A stretch of 64,000 nt of DNA from contig JADKAA010000029.1 in assembly GCA_016715465.1 (NCBI GenBank), positions 558,001 through 622,000 of the forward strand, read 5' to 3'. Shown one piece after another: positions 54,701-61,803 of the stretch; positions within the stretch are counted from its first letter, which is position 1, and each line of letters starts with the position of its first letter. Position numbers and translations under genes: made by a program. The stretch is from Saprospiraceae bacterium. GTDB lineage: Bacteria; Bacteroidota; Bacteroidia; Chitinophagales; Saprospiraceae. The notes beneath the pieces are model-generated. The model saw only the letters and a program-made list of their open reading frames with translations, ran no database searches and was not told the origin of the DNA.

Positions 54701-56497
54701 ATACCAAACTGATGCCTGGCTTGCCTGACTGGCACATGGTGTGAGGTCCTGCGTGCCGCAAAGATTGGTAAGGCCATTGTTTGCCCCCAGGTTTACAGGA
54801 GTGGCATCAGCACAATCATCATTTGAAGGATTGGGTGTTACCGTAATGGTTATGTTATCCGTATCTGTACAACCATTGGCATCCGTCACGGTAACATTCC
54901 AGACGCCATCATGGATTGTGGGAGCGGCATTGGCATTGTTGTAGTTTTGACCGGTGGTGGTAGAACCATTTGGCAACAACCAACTGAAGGTATAAGGAGC
55001 CTGGCCGGTAGTTACATAGGCCGTTAAGTTAATGTCGTCTCCCTCACAAATGGTGAAATTGGCTGGAGAATTTGAATTGTTTGTATTCTGAATTTCAAGG
55101 TCATTGGGGTTGGGATTCACGGTTAAGGTCACTTCAGCTGTGGTAAAACAACCGGTGACATTGCTTTCAACCCTTGCAAAAATTATAATTCCATTGGCTG
55201 CGGTGTAAGCGGGTCCTATGGCAGAAGCTCCATTTTGTGCATCGGCCAGTGAGGTGTGGTACGTTATGGTCATATTGGCTGCGCCGTTATCGACATCCGC
55301 ACCATCATTGGAGTTGGTGGCCGGAAAACCTGGAGGCAGGGCAGCATCCGTAAGGGTAAAGTCCCCATTACCGCCTGCGTTGGCACATTCTTTTAATTCG
55401 GTATCATTCGCAACCGGATTTGGATTTACCGTCACGTCGTAGGTATCGCTGTTGACACAGCCATTTGCATCTTCATAAAAGACTTCGTAGGTTCCTTCCG
55501 TAACGCCGTTTATTGCAGCCGCGATATTAAGGTTTTCCGTTGCTCCTGCAATGGGCGCACCATTGAGTTCCCATGAATAGGTGGTGGCTCCTGATGTTGC
55601 CTGAAGGGTAAAGGCATCTCCTTCACAAACTTCGCCATCATCGGCAGTGTTACCACTGTTTTCATCAATGGCTAAGTTTACGACAGGTAATGAAAATACT
55701 GTTACCACCGTACTGACTACATTGTAACATCCATTCATGTCTGTTATGGTCACACTGTAAGTGCCATCGTCTGCCAGAGCGGCATTGGTTTTATTAAAGT
55801 TAAACGTCGTATTTGCAAAAGGAACGCCATCCAGATCCCACGAGTAAGTATAATTTGGATCATTTGTCACTTCTATCTCAAAATCATCACCTTCACAAAC
55901 ATCTCCGTCATCATTTGTGTTTCCGCTTGTTTCTGAAACTGTGATGAGTGAAGGAGGGGCAGTGAAGGCCGTAGCCGTGATGTTAAAACTACCAGCATTT
56001 GCAGCTTCAGAAACCACCATGATGATATAAACGTCAGGTGTAGCGGCAAAACAATCACCAGTGATGTTAGTGGCAGCTAAGGGGCCATTCGATCCGTCGC
56101 AATTGCTCATGATATATACTTCGTGAGCACCCAGGGCCGGACTTCCAGTGGGCGTGATCTCAATTTTTATACGGTTACCCCCCGCAAAAAATGCCGCATT
56201 TACACTAAAGTACTGGACATTGTCATTGGTAATGGAAATTGGATTGAAATCTCCCCCCATGATATTAATACCAGTGTTGTCAAATGGACCTGCGGGGGTA
56301 CCTGACATAAGTGCAGTTGGCGCGCCACAATCTGAAGACAAAATAAAGGGTAAAACTTCCAAATCCACTGAAACTGACTCACCTGTTTGGGTGTCGCAAA
56401 ACAAGACTGGTAAAATCTCAGCCTGAACTTTTATGCCTGCATAAGCACTGAAATTCAAAATAGTCATCAACAGCGTAAAAAGTAATGGTTTTTTCAT
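45791..56497 (-). CDS. Giant surface adhesin with gliding-type (CHU_C) type IX secretion domain
   Basis: This 3,568-residue protein starts with a signal peptide (MKKPLLFTLLMTILNFSAYAG) at 56497; a longer ATG at 56560 adds non-signal sequence. The order is: a pre-peptidase-like domain and Ig-like domains (residues about 25-550), about eight 'NDxC' pre-peptidase-type repeats (about 555-1615; NDDCADATPVNLG, NDICDNAEVI), a Trp/Gly-rich domain (about 1630-1780), a long array of Ig/PKD-like repeats with DC.CP caps (about 1800-3290), one SprB-type repeat (about 3300-3370) and a CHU_C domain (3470-3568; MKIFDRWGNLMYSR, GWNGTFNGKDV). It should be exported by the type IX system to the cell surface for adhesion or gliding. 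Confidence 0.9.
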   Translation of the reverse strand: MKKPLLFTLLMTILNFSAYAGIKVQAEILPVLFCDTQTGESVSVDLEVLPFILSSDCGAPTALMSGTPAGPFDNTGINIMGGDFNPISITNDNVQYFSVNAAFFAGGNRIKIEITPTGSPALGAHEVYIMSNCDGSNGPLAATNITGDCFAATPDVYIIMVVSEAANAGSFNITATAFTAPPSLITVSETSGNTNDDGDVCEGDDFEIEVTNDPNYTYSWDLDGVPFANTTFNFNKTNAALADDGTYSVTITDMNGCYNVVSTVVTVFSLPVVNLAIDENSGNTADDGEVCEGDAFTLQATSGATTYSWELNGAPIAGATENLNIAAAINGVTEGTYEVFYEDANGCVNSDTYDVTVNPNPVANDTELKECANAGGNGDFTLTDAALPPGFPATNSNDGADVDNGAANMTITYHTSLADAQNGASAIGPAYTAANGIIIFARVESNVTGCFTTAEVTLTVNPNPNDLEIQNTNNSNSPANFTICEGDDINLTAYVTTGQAPYTFSWLLPNGSTTTGQNYNNANAAPTIHDGVWNVTVTDANGCTDTDNITITVTPNPSNDDCADATPVNLGANNGLTNLCGTQDLTPCASQASQASVWYEYVIGPGVKTLTISVSASNHVVEIYEDNCATSIAGDCDQSVTLDCPEPQTIYIFVSSSAVNAGTFNLTITETPVTVTNDICDNAEVIPQLPECEFFAVASTTTTGACPEQFTISGCALDYSVDAIVWYEFTTPAGTTSIEIDNITSSAYLSIFTTCPVSGSPIAGGGCLSGGPAGPITVAANTTYFIAIGIDGATGNVGFDIKYNLAPTNDDPCLAGFAATDIPGSLTGEDNTCATDDYLCGGNAIENTLWYPYDLTAPNDQITITVTGLTSPSIAVFEEGNACNGTLIDENCSGNGILELTCLEPGIYNIMVGSSAANAGPFNISVSSSQNPAAPNDVCTNATALIVDPDDICVLLGPFTASNEDACPENLASVTAPCDFNDEETTWYSFTAPGMVGDSPTMDFEFTSYSGTGTPVMGLFEEGADCTNLTAVDGCNSGLNSLFGNMGPLNAGDTYYIAVSSNNDNGGDFEFEIKFNLGPDNDDPCADLTAFDISGNGSIVSTTSCAGGDPTLPACPTGDQQNVVFFKFTIPSPGARGINVMITPFGSNPFSGGIVAGVVSNACGAGVQVEAECASGSLDYDFDCLPPGDYFLQVSTSEATAGDFRLNFTEIADDGPVNDDCNKAEGIPIVDCEFVTVTGTTVNACWETFNAGGCEHGTDPTVYYTFTTPAGATEVDFANITAGNYLTILTSCTATTYVACSEDTNPFENIPIMGNTTYFITVGTTDPAGATFSFDIKVIVPPANNCTPEQIASGGSATLTSTCCATNPGEPLACPMTNVESTVWYEYTPSPTAKAVEITFASGSMTGNIGVEVFVGPPGGDCTHGIAPAPGVDPYCIAAGSETFIVRCEDFATTHIYVAVGSSEVGCGTFSLSFEDKDGCDGAEICDEIVDILTPVTDGGFACVSSCNDYNCAEPGDCDPDGASVWFQVNTDGQATSMVIDIDAPFTPLITYYTGMDCSTLGIQPSLAPCFQGSTATVGAGANQTFWIKVEALNGENLGPFTLCVATFFNTYDCYESSITSITRPDYPTGNANGPYCPGETVNFCFNFVFTVSAPPPPDGNNCQWIQGIIPTIYGGWDYAGSNIQAQGPGGGSFWLDEDMVDYNVNSTIYSIVDIDGRKGMEYGGPNAGMPAGTLLPGGWWYVSNGGSAGCTNDGDPDNMWGLPASCNATQIINFCLDLKVKELEDMVDCETERLDYSITVTADGETGCWDDLSCSLSTPLVFDGAIDCSGNITVDGEDKEICTGDAVLIEVVASESGAVIELNTIDNPNVTGETLTGTFSNSIASFTDVLVNTGTSVEEVIYVFSARGANSICKGPEFELKVTVYPEIMVEFDPTYVCEGLCTDISPLLTGGSGTYVNYQWNTGDNTSAINVCPTAPTTYFVTVTDDKGCTGTGEVEVDVKPPVEGEMDPDPLSICQDGIDDDGPLVTAIITSGTYPFFFNWDVPGGIYGTFGTSVNADDSYDLDEENSVPSTDPYEICVNVVDDFGCEVDICGEIIIDGLPEVTITYPPLVCGQNSVVLTADFDFGYSSSYLDRFELYDCEGNLIQVKTTDPSIFSIADLSANNCFELRTYTDNGCLDIKTFTILPPNGIPAVIFGTSPICVGKNSTIGITNAATYASFEWNVSGLTTPNITVTPASTTTYFVTVTEANGCTDVASFEVVVANIPTLSLQGSLSFCTGSSTTIEAISDTLTTFVWKDPALTIISDTSLVELNIGGSYTVEVTSAEGCFRDSVVNIITSDSLQISLNDLALCDGAVDTLTPGSFFQTYAWSQDGILLPADTISNLAVTAAGTYCVTVSDASGCKGTGCKVVTNSASPLVNVLQSPVEVCRLNSGVGPTFINFNSLISGSAGVWTDIEGSGVDLTNLANVSFLGVPRDTFTFRYVTNTAIVPCVNDTAFVNVIVNNCPCPTIAFQPLVACNDQSTPVNLNNYLNVQATIRSGVWSFVSGPQNAAVSTDSILNIQGIAPGSYVLNWQTNASIGACPNSGQHTITVNGAPTAAIKGNRTVCNAATAQGPSSINLDTVLVAGTTAGQWLQISGTPVSGLPLVDALGLAPGVLVFEYTTTGAAAPCKDLKVRLNVTVRDCSCPLAAILRDTLCNGSDNVDLNNLITLNPAGTPGTWSTTAPGTPLTGSVFNATGITSGSYKIRYTFTNDPGGNCDKFFEQDIVIRRQPTAVKLNDGTACNANTGNGNTVLGLNSLINATPGGTWTQVSGTPALTIPANGFVDFAGQTIGNVYEFEYSVTANAPCVPANVRVKVSVKDCDCPNVDITAPQPICNTELLFDLAALEDPNIAPGSWTVTNPLNQAVVVNPDKTFNVNGVVEGKYTLTYILNPAPSGTCDKFSTVDLTIVNEKTATIKASETVCTVDKGNNENVLDFRNFITAGWFGGTWENTDNAPVNFSNPFSVDFSNAVIGQTYTFTYRVTNTAPCENKVYTIEIEVIDCTCPPIKPGDPADVCTADGMVSLSPQYDDPANPGTWQSVTVPITNNKADVSGLASGNYTITYVVTNPTPGCPDKVDRTLTVVKVKNAGQTAQDEVCSNDPETISLANLLTGEDTGGSWKEVSVKPSSGAAFNAATGTFNTQGQSASSYQFEYSFTNQAPCPDVKQIVTINVVSAPTAQAGNPDTLTCTVAEVTLGDPTDNQQNVIYEWTHESGLPVPNADKATTKVNFGGKFTIKVTNTVTGCVSTDDVIITVDPNKPTATLSTKDVSCFNAKDGTAGFIAITGGKAPLQYSKDGGATFQNSPNFTGLNGGTYNLVIKDATGCTYLETAKINEPGPFSIDLGDDVTIALGDSVQLSLAGQIPGGAQTIRWTTTDTSGVRIICDQPVEDCIEFAYYPQSSTTVCARVVNENGCEAEDCKVINIFKARNIVFSNIIQPENFGENKTFFVESSSVAWINEMKIFDRWGNLMYSRADFPANDPSFGWNGTFNGKDVVPGVYTWVVELEYDAKGSGDVEVFSGDLTVIR

Positions 56498-56931
56498 CAA
56501 AAAAAATCTAGTTGTTATTAAAGCCAATCGTATAATGTAAATATCCCATAAAGCAAACAAACGCTGCTTTATCTATTTGTATGGTGAGAACCGCCTGAGA
56601 GAAAATAAATCAACGCAAAGCTAATAAAAGACTGGCAAACCCTAAAATTAAATAGCCTCTAAAAGCATTACAGAAGATTTTTTATTTTTATATTTTGTAT
56701 CTTAACCATATACAAAATATAATTCTCAATTAAAGAATAATAATTCAACTAAACAATATATAATACCGAATTATGATTTTTTAGGGTTTTATTTGTTCTC
56801 CTTTCTACAATACTGAAATTGACAATAGCTGCATAACCATAGTTAGCACCTGGGCTTAGATATCGATTGGATTAAAATACTTGTTTTACAATTTCTAAAC
56901 ATTATCAAACGTAGCCGCTCAATGCTTACCT
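56498..56931. other. Divergent intergenic region, promoters for adhesin and glycosyltransferases
   Basis: This 434-base AT-rich gap has no gene. On the minus strand TAGCTTTG (56616-56623) matches the -7 consensus, 119 bases before the adhesin ATG. On the plus strand TACCTTTG (56927-56934) overlaps the proposed start of the first glycosyltransferase gene. Long A/T runs at 56640-56790 may bend the DNA. No other signal was found. Confidence 0.5.
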
Positions 56932-57642
56932 TTGACCTCCGTAAAAATTATTATTGATCTGTTAACCGATGTCATCATACCTGCTTTTAATGAGGAAGCT
57001 TCTATTGGCCTCACCATAGGTGCGATTCCGAGGGCGTTGGTTCGCCACATAGTAGTATGCAATAACAACAGCAGTGACAATACAAAATTGGAAGCAATCA
57101 AAGCTGGTGCCACGGTGGTGGATGCCCCTGAAGCTGGTTATGGCAATGCCTGTCTGAAAGGCATGGCGTTTTTGGACTCACTCGATATCAAGCCCGAGGT
57201 TGTTGTGTTTTTGGATGGTGATTACAGTGATTATCCTGAAGAAATTTCTGTATTGTTAAACGCAATGATAGAACAAAAAGCGGATCTGGTTATTGGTTCG
57301 AGGACGCTTGGTCAAAGTGAAGTTGGGGCACTTCAACCACAGCAGGTCTTTGGTAATTGGCTTGCTACGCTTTTAATCCGATGGTTTTTTGGATATACAT
57401 TTACGGATCTGGGTCCGTTCAGGGCCATCAAATGGTCAAAATTACAGGCATTGGAAATGGCGGATAAAAACTATGGCTGGACCGTAGAAATGCAGGTCAA
57501 GGCCGCCAAGCATAAGATGAGGTGTAGCGAAGTGGCAGTCAAGTATAGAAAACGAATTGGAATATCCAAAGTATCGGGTACCTTAAAAGGCAGTTTTATA
57601 GCCGGTTATAAAATTTTATGGACGATATTTAAATCCATTTGA
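56932..57642 (+). CDS. Family 2 glycosyltransferase (DPM1-like)
   Basis: This roughly 236-residue enzyme has the GT-A fold: DVIIPAFNEEASIGLTIG, VCNNNSSDNTK, EVVVFLDGDYSDYPEEI (metal-binding D-x-D), and LVIGSRTLGQSEVGALQPQQ. It is close to polyprenyl-phosphate sugar synthases such as DPM1 but lacks membrane helices. The start is uncertain: TTG 56932 overlaps a TACCTTTG promoter box, and no other ATG/GTG/TTG is in frame before the conserved VIIPAFNEE. A base may be missing here, or a rare start is used. The next gene is a membrane glycosyltransferase, with the stop and ATG 3 bases apart. Confidence 0.8.
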   Translation: MTSVKIIIDLLTDVIIPAFNEEASIGLTIGAIPRALVRHIVVCNNNSSDNTKLEAIKAGATVVDAPEAGYGNACLKGMAFLDSLDIKPEVVVFLDGDYSDYPEEISVLLNAMIEQKADLVIGSRTLGQSEVGALQPQQVFGNWLATLLIRWFFGYTFTDLGPFRAIKWSKLQALEMADKNYGWTVEMQVKAAKHKMRCSEVAVKYRKRIGISKVSGTLKGSFIAGYKILWTIFKSI

Positions 57643-57644
57643 CC

Positions 57645-59123
57645 ATGGAGGCAGTATTTTTTATATTAAAGTTAGTCTATTTGATTTCCAGCCTGCTTAT
57701 TGTGTTTTATTGCGCCATGGTTTTCAACCTGCTTATTCAATTTTTATGGCGACGAAAAAGAAAAGCGCCTAAACAAAGCGCCCAAAGGAAAGAATGGCCA
57801 TTTATATCCATTCAATTACCCGTCTTCAATGAGCAGTTTGTAGTGAGCAGACTAATAGACGCCATTGCCAGACTGGATTATCCCAGAGAAAAGTTTGAAA
57901 TTCAGATTCTGGACGACAGCACGGATGATACGCTGAATATAAGCCGGGAACGAAGCGATTTTTACCGTGCCAGGGGGTACAATACGACTGTCTTGCACAG
58001 AACTGACAGGACTGGTTACAAAGCAGGAGCTTTGAAGTATGGTCTTGAAAAAACCCAGGGTGAATTTATTTGCATCTTCGATGCAGACTTTATCCCTGAT
58101 CCAAATTTTCTAAAAGCCATCATTCCATATTTTTCTGATGATCAGGTCGGCGTTGTACAGGCAAGATGGGGGCACACCAATGACGGAGAAAATTTGCTTA
58201 CAGCACTGCAGGCCATTCAGCTTAATGTACACTTTACCATAGAACAGGGAGGAAGATACGAAGCGGGCTACCCACTTCAGTTTAATGGTACCGCCGGCAT
58301 ATGGAGAAAAACAGCCATCCTCGATGCCGGTGGGTGGGAAGAAGATACACTCACTGAAGACCTGGACTTGAGCTATCGCGCACAGTTGAGGGGTTGGAAA
58401 GTTGTTTTTCTCCCAGAGGTGATTGCCCCGGCAGAATTACCCAATGAGGTAGGTGGACTGAAATCTCAACAATACCGTTGGATGAAGGGAGGGGCTGAAA
58501 CAGCAAGGAAGCTATTGCCCCGATTTTGGAAAGCGCCGATTGGTTTTATTTCAAAAATGCAAGCTACCGGCCATCTGCTATCCAGTTCAGTTTATGCGGG
58601 TGTGTTTGTTACCAGCATCTTATCACTGCCGTTATCCCATATGGATAAAACAGCACCCCTTCATTGGTTTGGCTTTATCGCTTTTATTCCCACTCTGATC
58701 ATGGTTTACCTGGTTTATCTTTTTGGGAACGTGAATTATTTATTGCCCGGAAAAAAGTTTTTAAAAGAATTTGCAGGATTTCACCTTCGGTTCCCCATCT
58801 TTCTTTGCCTGAGCATGGGACTTTCACTGCACAATAGCCTTGCTGTTGTGAGTGGGTGGCTGGGCAGAAAAAGTCCGTTTGTGAGGACACCCAAAAAGTC
58901 AGACCAAGCTAATGGGCCGACTACGATCTACACCGTCAAACCCCTTCCACTTATCACCTGGCTTGAAGGGTTGCTTGCTTTATATTTTTTAATGGGGATA
59001 ACATCATCAATATATAACCAAAAATACGCTTTCTTACTTTTTCAAATCATGTGTTTCATCGGTTATCTCACCATTTTTACTTTATCTTTGAAATCCATAT
59101 ATCATAGCCATGTCCATAAATAA
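57645..59123 (+). CDS. Cellulose-synthase-like family 2 membrane glycosyltransferase
   Basis: This 492-residue protein has an N-terminal membrane helix, a GT2 catalytic domain and about four C-terminal helices. Catalytic marks are SIQLPVFNEQFVVSRLIDA, FICIFDADFIPDPNF (D-x-D), the third Asp in WEEDTLTEDLDLSYRAQL (TED) and QQYRWMKGGAET (Q-x-x-R-W). This is the processive beta-glycan synthase arrangement (CesA/CslA, mannan- or glucan-like), so it may build a surface polysaccharide. The start is ATG 57645; a TTG at 57639 overlaps the stop of the previous gene. The DUF2461 gene overlaps its end by 14 bases. Confidence 0.9.
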   Translation: MEAVFFILKLVYLISSLLIVFYCAMVFNLLIQFLWRRKRKAPKQSAQRKEWPFISIQLPVFNEQFVVSRLIDAIARLDYPREKFEIQILDDSTDDTLNISRERSDFYRARGYNTTVLHRTDRTGYKAGALKYGLEKTQGEFICIFDADFIPDPNFLKAIIPYFSDDQVGVVQARWGHTNDGENLLTALQAIQLNVHFTIEQGGRYEAGYPLQFNGTAGIWRKTAILDAGGWEEDTLTEDLDLSYRAQLRGWKVVFLPEVIAPAELPNEVGGLKSQQYRWMKGGAETARKLLPRFWKAPIGFISKMQATGHLLSSSVYAGVFVTSILSLPLSHMDKTAPLHWFGFIAFIPTLIMVYLVYLFGNVNYLLPGKKFLKEFAGFHLRFPIFLCLSMGLSLHNSLAVVSGWLGRKSPFVRTPKKSDQANGPTTIYTVKPLPLITWLEGLLALYFLMGITSSIYNQKYAFLLFQIMCFIGYLTIFTLSLKSIYHSHVHK

Positions 59124-59781
59124 TCAAAGTCTGAAATTTCTGAAAGACATTCAGAAAAACAACAACAAAATATGGTTTGATGCCCATAAAGCAGACTTCA
59201 CCGCTGCGGTTGAAGATTTTAAAACCTTATGCAAGGGCATTGAAGATGGATTAAATAAAACGGATCAGATTGATACTGTAAAAATATTCCGGATATATCG
59301 CGACATTCGATTTTCTGCGGATAAGACGCCCTACAAAAGTAATTTTGGCGCAGGTTTCAGCCGCGCGACATCTCAGTTAAGAGGTGGATATTATCTTCAC
59401 ATAGAACCTGGTGCATCTTTTGCCGGTGGTGGGTTCTGGGATCCGGAAGCGATGGATCTGAAACGCATTCGCGACGAAATATCAATGGATCCGGGCCCAA
59501 TGCGCGCCATTCAGTCTTCTAAAACATTTAAAAAGTATTTCGGTCAAATTGAAGGAGACCAAGTTAAAACAATGCCCCGGGGCTATGATACCGCCCACCC
59601 TGCTGCTGACCTTATCCGGCATAAACAATTCGTGGTCAGGCGAAAATTTACGGACGCCGAAATAACCAGTCCCCGGTTTGCGGAAGAAGTAATCCAGACT
59701 TTTAAGGCTTTGAGGCCATTTTTTGATTATATGAGTGAGGTTTTAACTACGGATAATAATGGGGAGCCGCTGAAAAAATAA
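59110..59781 (+). CDS. DUF2461 (TIGR02453) family protein
   Basis: This 223-residue protein has the TIGR02453 pattern: LKFLKDIQKNNNKIWFDAHK, FRIYRDIRFSADKTPYKSNF, RGGYYLHIEPGASFAGGGFW, and RHKQFVVRRKFTDAEI. The function of the family is unknown. It overlaps the end of the glycosyltransferase gene by 14 bases, and the sirtuin gene starts 5 bases after it, so it lies in a four-gene run. Confidence 0.93.
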   Translation: MSINNQSLKFLKDIQKNNNKIWFDAHKADFTAAVEDFKTLCKGIEDGLNKTDQIDTVKIFRIYRDIRFSADKTPYKSNFGAGFSRATSQLRGGYYLHIEPGASFAGGGFWDPEAMDLKRIRDEISMDPGPMRAIQSSKTFKKYFGQIEGDQVKTMPRGYDTAHPAADLIRHKQFVVRRKFTDAEITSPRFAEEVIQTFKALRPFFDYMSEVLTTDNNGEPLKK

Positions 59782-59786
59782 AATCG

Positions 59787-60470
59787 ATGAAAAAACTAGT
59801 AGTTCTCACCGGTGCAGGTATTTCAGCGGAAAGTGGAATCAAGACATTCCGGGATGCCGATGGATTATGGGAGGGGCATGATGTAATGGCCGTAGCAACG
59901 CCGCAAGGTTTTAAGGCCAACACGAACCTCGTCCTGGATTTCTACAACCAAAGAAGGAAACATCTTTCAGAAGTAGAACCCAATTTTGCCCATCTTGCCA
60001 TAAAGCAGCTTGAGGATAAATACCATGTGGTGGTGATTACCCAAAATGTGGATGACCTTCATGAAAGGGCTGGAAGCAGCGAAATTATTCACCTTCATGG
60101 CGAATTGAAAAAAGTCCGAAGTACGCAGCACTCTGAACTCATATATGACTGGGAAGGTGATCTCATTTCGGGCGATCTTTGTGAAAAAGGATTTCAACTC
60201 CGCCCCCATATCGTTTGGTTTGGAGAAGCTGTCCCCGAGATGGAAGCAGCCATCGAACAAATTTCAGATGCTGATCTCGTATTGGTGATAGGGTCTTCTA
60301 TGCAGGTGTACCCTGCGGCAGGTCTCGTATCCTATGCCCCAACATTAAGCCCTGTTTTTTATCTGGATAAATCCCCATCTCTCTCGCCTGAGCTCCAACA
60401 GCGCCGTAATCTGACTGTCCTTGCTGAAAGCGCCACCGAGGGAATGCGCCAATTATTACTAAAATTATGA
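59787..60470 (+). CDS. cobB: Sir2-family NAD-dependent deacylase lacking the zinc cysteines
   Basis: This 227-residue protein has the sirtuin NAD site VLTGAGISAESGIKTFRDADG, the catalytic VITQNVDDLHERAG with His in IIHLHGELKK, and the late LVIGSSMQVYPAAGLV. YNQRR (about residues 52-56) matches the Tyr-x-x-Arg pair that favours removal of succinyl or malonyl groups. The zinc module normally has four Cys (RCxxC...CxxC); here the segment KKVRSTQHSELIYDWEGD through GDLCEKGFQLRPHIVWFGE has one Cys only. It is thus a zinc-free version. It lies 5 bases after DUF2461. Confidence 0.93.
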   Translation: MKKLVVLTGAGISAESGIKTFRDADGLWEGHDVMAVATPQGFKANTNLVLDFYNQRRKHLSEVEPNFAHLAIKQLEDKYHVVVITQNVDDLHERAGSSEIIHLHGELKKVRSTQHSELIYDWEGDLISGDLCEKGFQLRPHIVWFGEAVPEMEAAIEQISDADLVLVIGSSMQVYPAAGLVSYAPTLSPVFYLDKSPSLSPELQQRRNLTVLAESATEGMRQLLLKL

Positions 60471-60489
60471 GGATTAAATAATCTTGTTA

Positions 60490-60497
60490 TATCTTTG
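60490..60497 (+). promoter_or_regulatory. Candidate -7 box for the lipoprotein gene
   Basis: TATCTTTG matches TAnnTTTG and lies 19 bases before ATG 60517, between the sirtuin and lipoprotein genes. Confidence 0.5.
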
Positions 60498-60516
60498 GTT
60501 AAACTAAATTGTAAAC

Positions 60517-61059
60517 ATGAAAAGAATCATTTTTTTCTTTGTAGTAATCCTGGGTCTTTTTACAGCCCAATCATGCAAGAAAGACGAAGTAGCAGATGTA
60601 AAAGGCTGCACCGATGCAGAAGCTGAAAACTACGATCCCCTTGCCAATGTGGCAGGTGATTGCACCTATGCAAGAGACAAATTTATTGGTACCTATAAAG
60701 GCACATTGACATGTCCGGGGGGACTCGCCCTTTTAAGTGGCCAGACTACCTTTACCATAGATGAAGACATTACCGGAGGTAAAAATGATGTCACTGTTTT
60801 AATCACCACCAATACCGGTCTTGTAGTTCCTGTAAAAGGCGTATGTGCGGGCTCAAAGTTAAGCATCGATCAGGTTTTGAAGGGACTTACCATTGACTTA
60901 CTTGGGAGTCCTGTAGTGGTGGATATTACAGTTAAAGGAGAGGTTACCTATACTGAAGCTTCGAAAACATTAGCCGGAAATCTGGCATTAAATACAAAGG
61001 GCGTGGTTATACCAATCGACCTTTCCGATACTTGTCCAATAACAGGCGTAAAACAATAA
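60517..61059 (+). CDS. Lipoprotein with a Cys-Asp-rich metal-type motif
   Basis: This 180-residue protein has a lipoprotein signal peptide with lipobox FTAQSC (Cys 20), followed by KKDE, then GCTDAEAENYDPLANVAGDC, a calcium-repeat-like motif seen in many Bacteroidota secreted proteins. The remainder is beta-rich (YKGTLTCPGGLALLSGQTTF, VDITVKGEVTYTEA). I know no named family beyond the motif. It has its own promoter-like box and lies convergent to ftsE, 37 bases away. Confidence 0.75.
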   Translation: MKRIIFFFVVILGLFTAQSCKKDEVADVKGCTDAEAENYDPLANVAGDCTYARDKFIGTYKGTLTCPGGLALLSGQTTFTIDEDITGGKNDVTVLITTNTGLVVPVKGVCAGSKLSIDQVLKGLTIDLLGSPVVVDITVKGEVTYTEASKTLAGNLALNTKGVVIPIDLSDTCPITGVKQ

Positions 61060-61095
61060 CTAAATTGAAAATGGTGTCACCCTATTTTGGTGGAG

Positions 61096-61776
61096 TTACC
61101 CTTCAATTTTTTGGATGGCACCATTTTCACACCTGTAAATTCTGGCAGGAAATTTTTCAATGATTCGATAATCATGGGTTGCCAAAATCATGGCAGATTT
61201 ATTTTCTTTACATACCCGGTTAAGCAGGTAAAGGATTTCGTCTGAGGTATCGGGGTCGAGATTGCCCGTAGGTTCATCAGCTATTATTATTTCCGGCTTA
61301 TTGATAATGGCTCTGGCAATGGCAAGACGCTGTTGCTCTCCGCCTGATAGTTGGTGCACTTTGGTGCCAAAATAAGTGGAGAGACCTACTTCACCCAAAA
61401 CTTCCTCTACCCTGTTTCTTATCTCCGATTTATCCCTCCAATCTGTCGCTACCATGACAAAAGAGAGGTTATGTGCCACGGTCCATTGCTTAAAAAGATA
61501 GAAATCCTGAAAAATCATACCTAATCTCCTTCTTAAATCAGGTACTTGTGGTCTTTTTATATTTCGCAGATCGTAGTCCAGCACACGGGCATAACCTTCT
61601 TTGATCAATGCTTCCCCATAAATCGCTCTTAAAAGACTTGATTTTCCACTGCCTGACTTCCCGATGATATAACAATTTTCAGCATCTGCAAGGTCCAAAT
61701 TTACATCGGACAACACCGGCAAGTTGCTTTGTTCTATCCGGGCTTTTCTGAATTCGACTACGAGGGGGAGTGCCAA
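61096..61776 (-). CDS. ftsE: Cell-division ABC transporter ATP-binding protein FtsE
   Basis: This 226-residue ATPase has Walker A IIGKSGSGKSSLLRAI, Q-loop IFQDFYLFKQWTV, signature LSGGEQQRLAIARAI, Walker B IIIADEPTGNLDPDT and H-loop LATHDYRII. The spacing and the DLRNIKRPQVPDLRRRLGMI segment fit FtsE, which with FtsX controls septal peptidoglycan hydrolases. ftsX is not beside it. A lipoprotein-exporting LolD protein is a possible alternative, but the short form and FtsE-like Q-loop favour FtsE. Confidence 0.85.
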   Translation of the reverse strand: MALPLVVEFRKARIEQSNLPVLSDVNLDLADAENCYIIGKSGSGKSSLLRAIYGEALIKEGYARVLDYDLRNIKRPQVPDLRRRLGMIFQDFYLFKQWTVAHNLSFVMVATDWRDKSEIRNRVEEVLGEVGLSTYFGTKVHQLSGGEQQRLAIARAIINKPEIIIADEPTGNLDPDTSDEILYLLNRVCKENKSAMILATHDYRIIEKFPARIYRCENGAIQKIEG

Positions 61777-61803
61777 TTGGAAGGTATTTTAGCGTTAAGT
61801 ATA

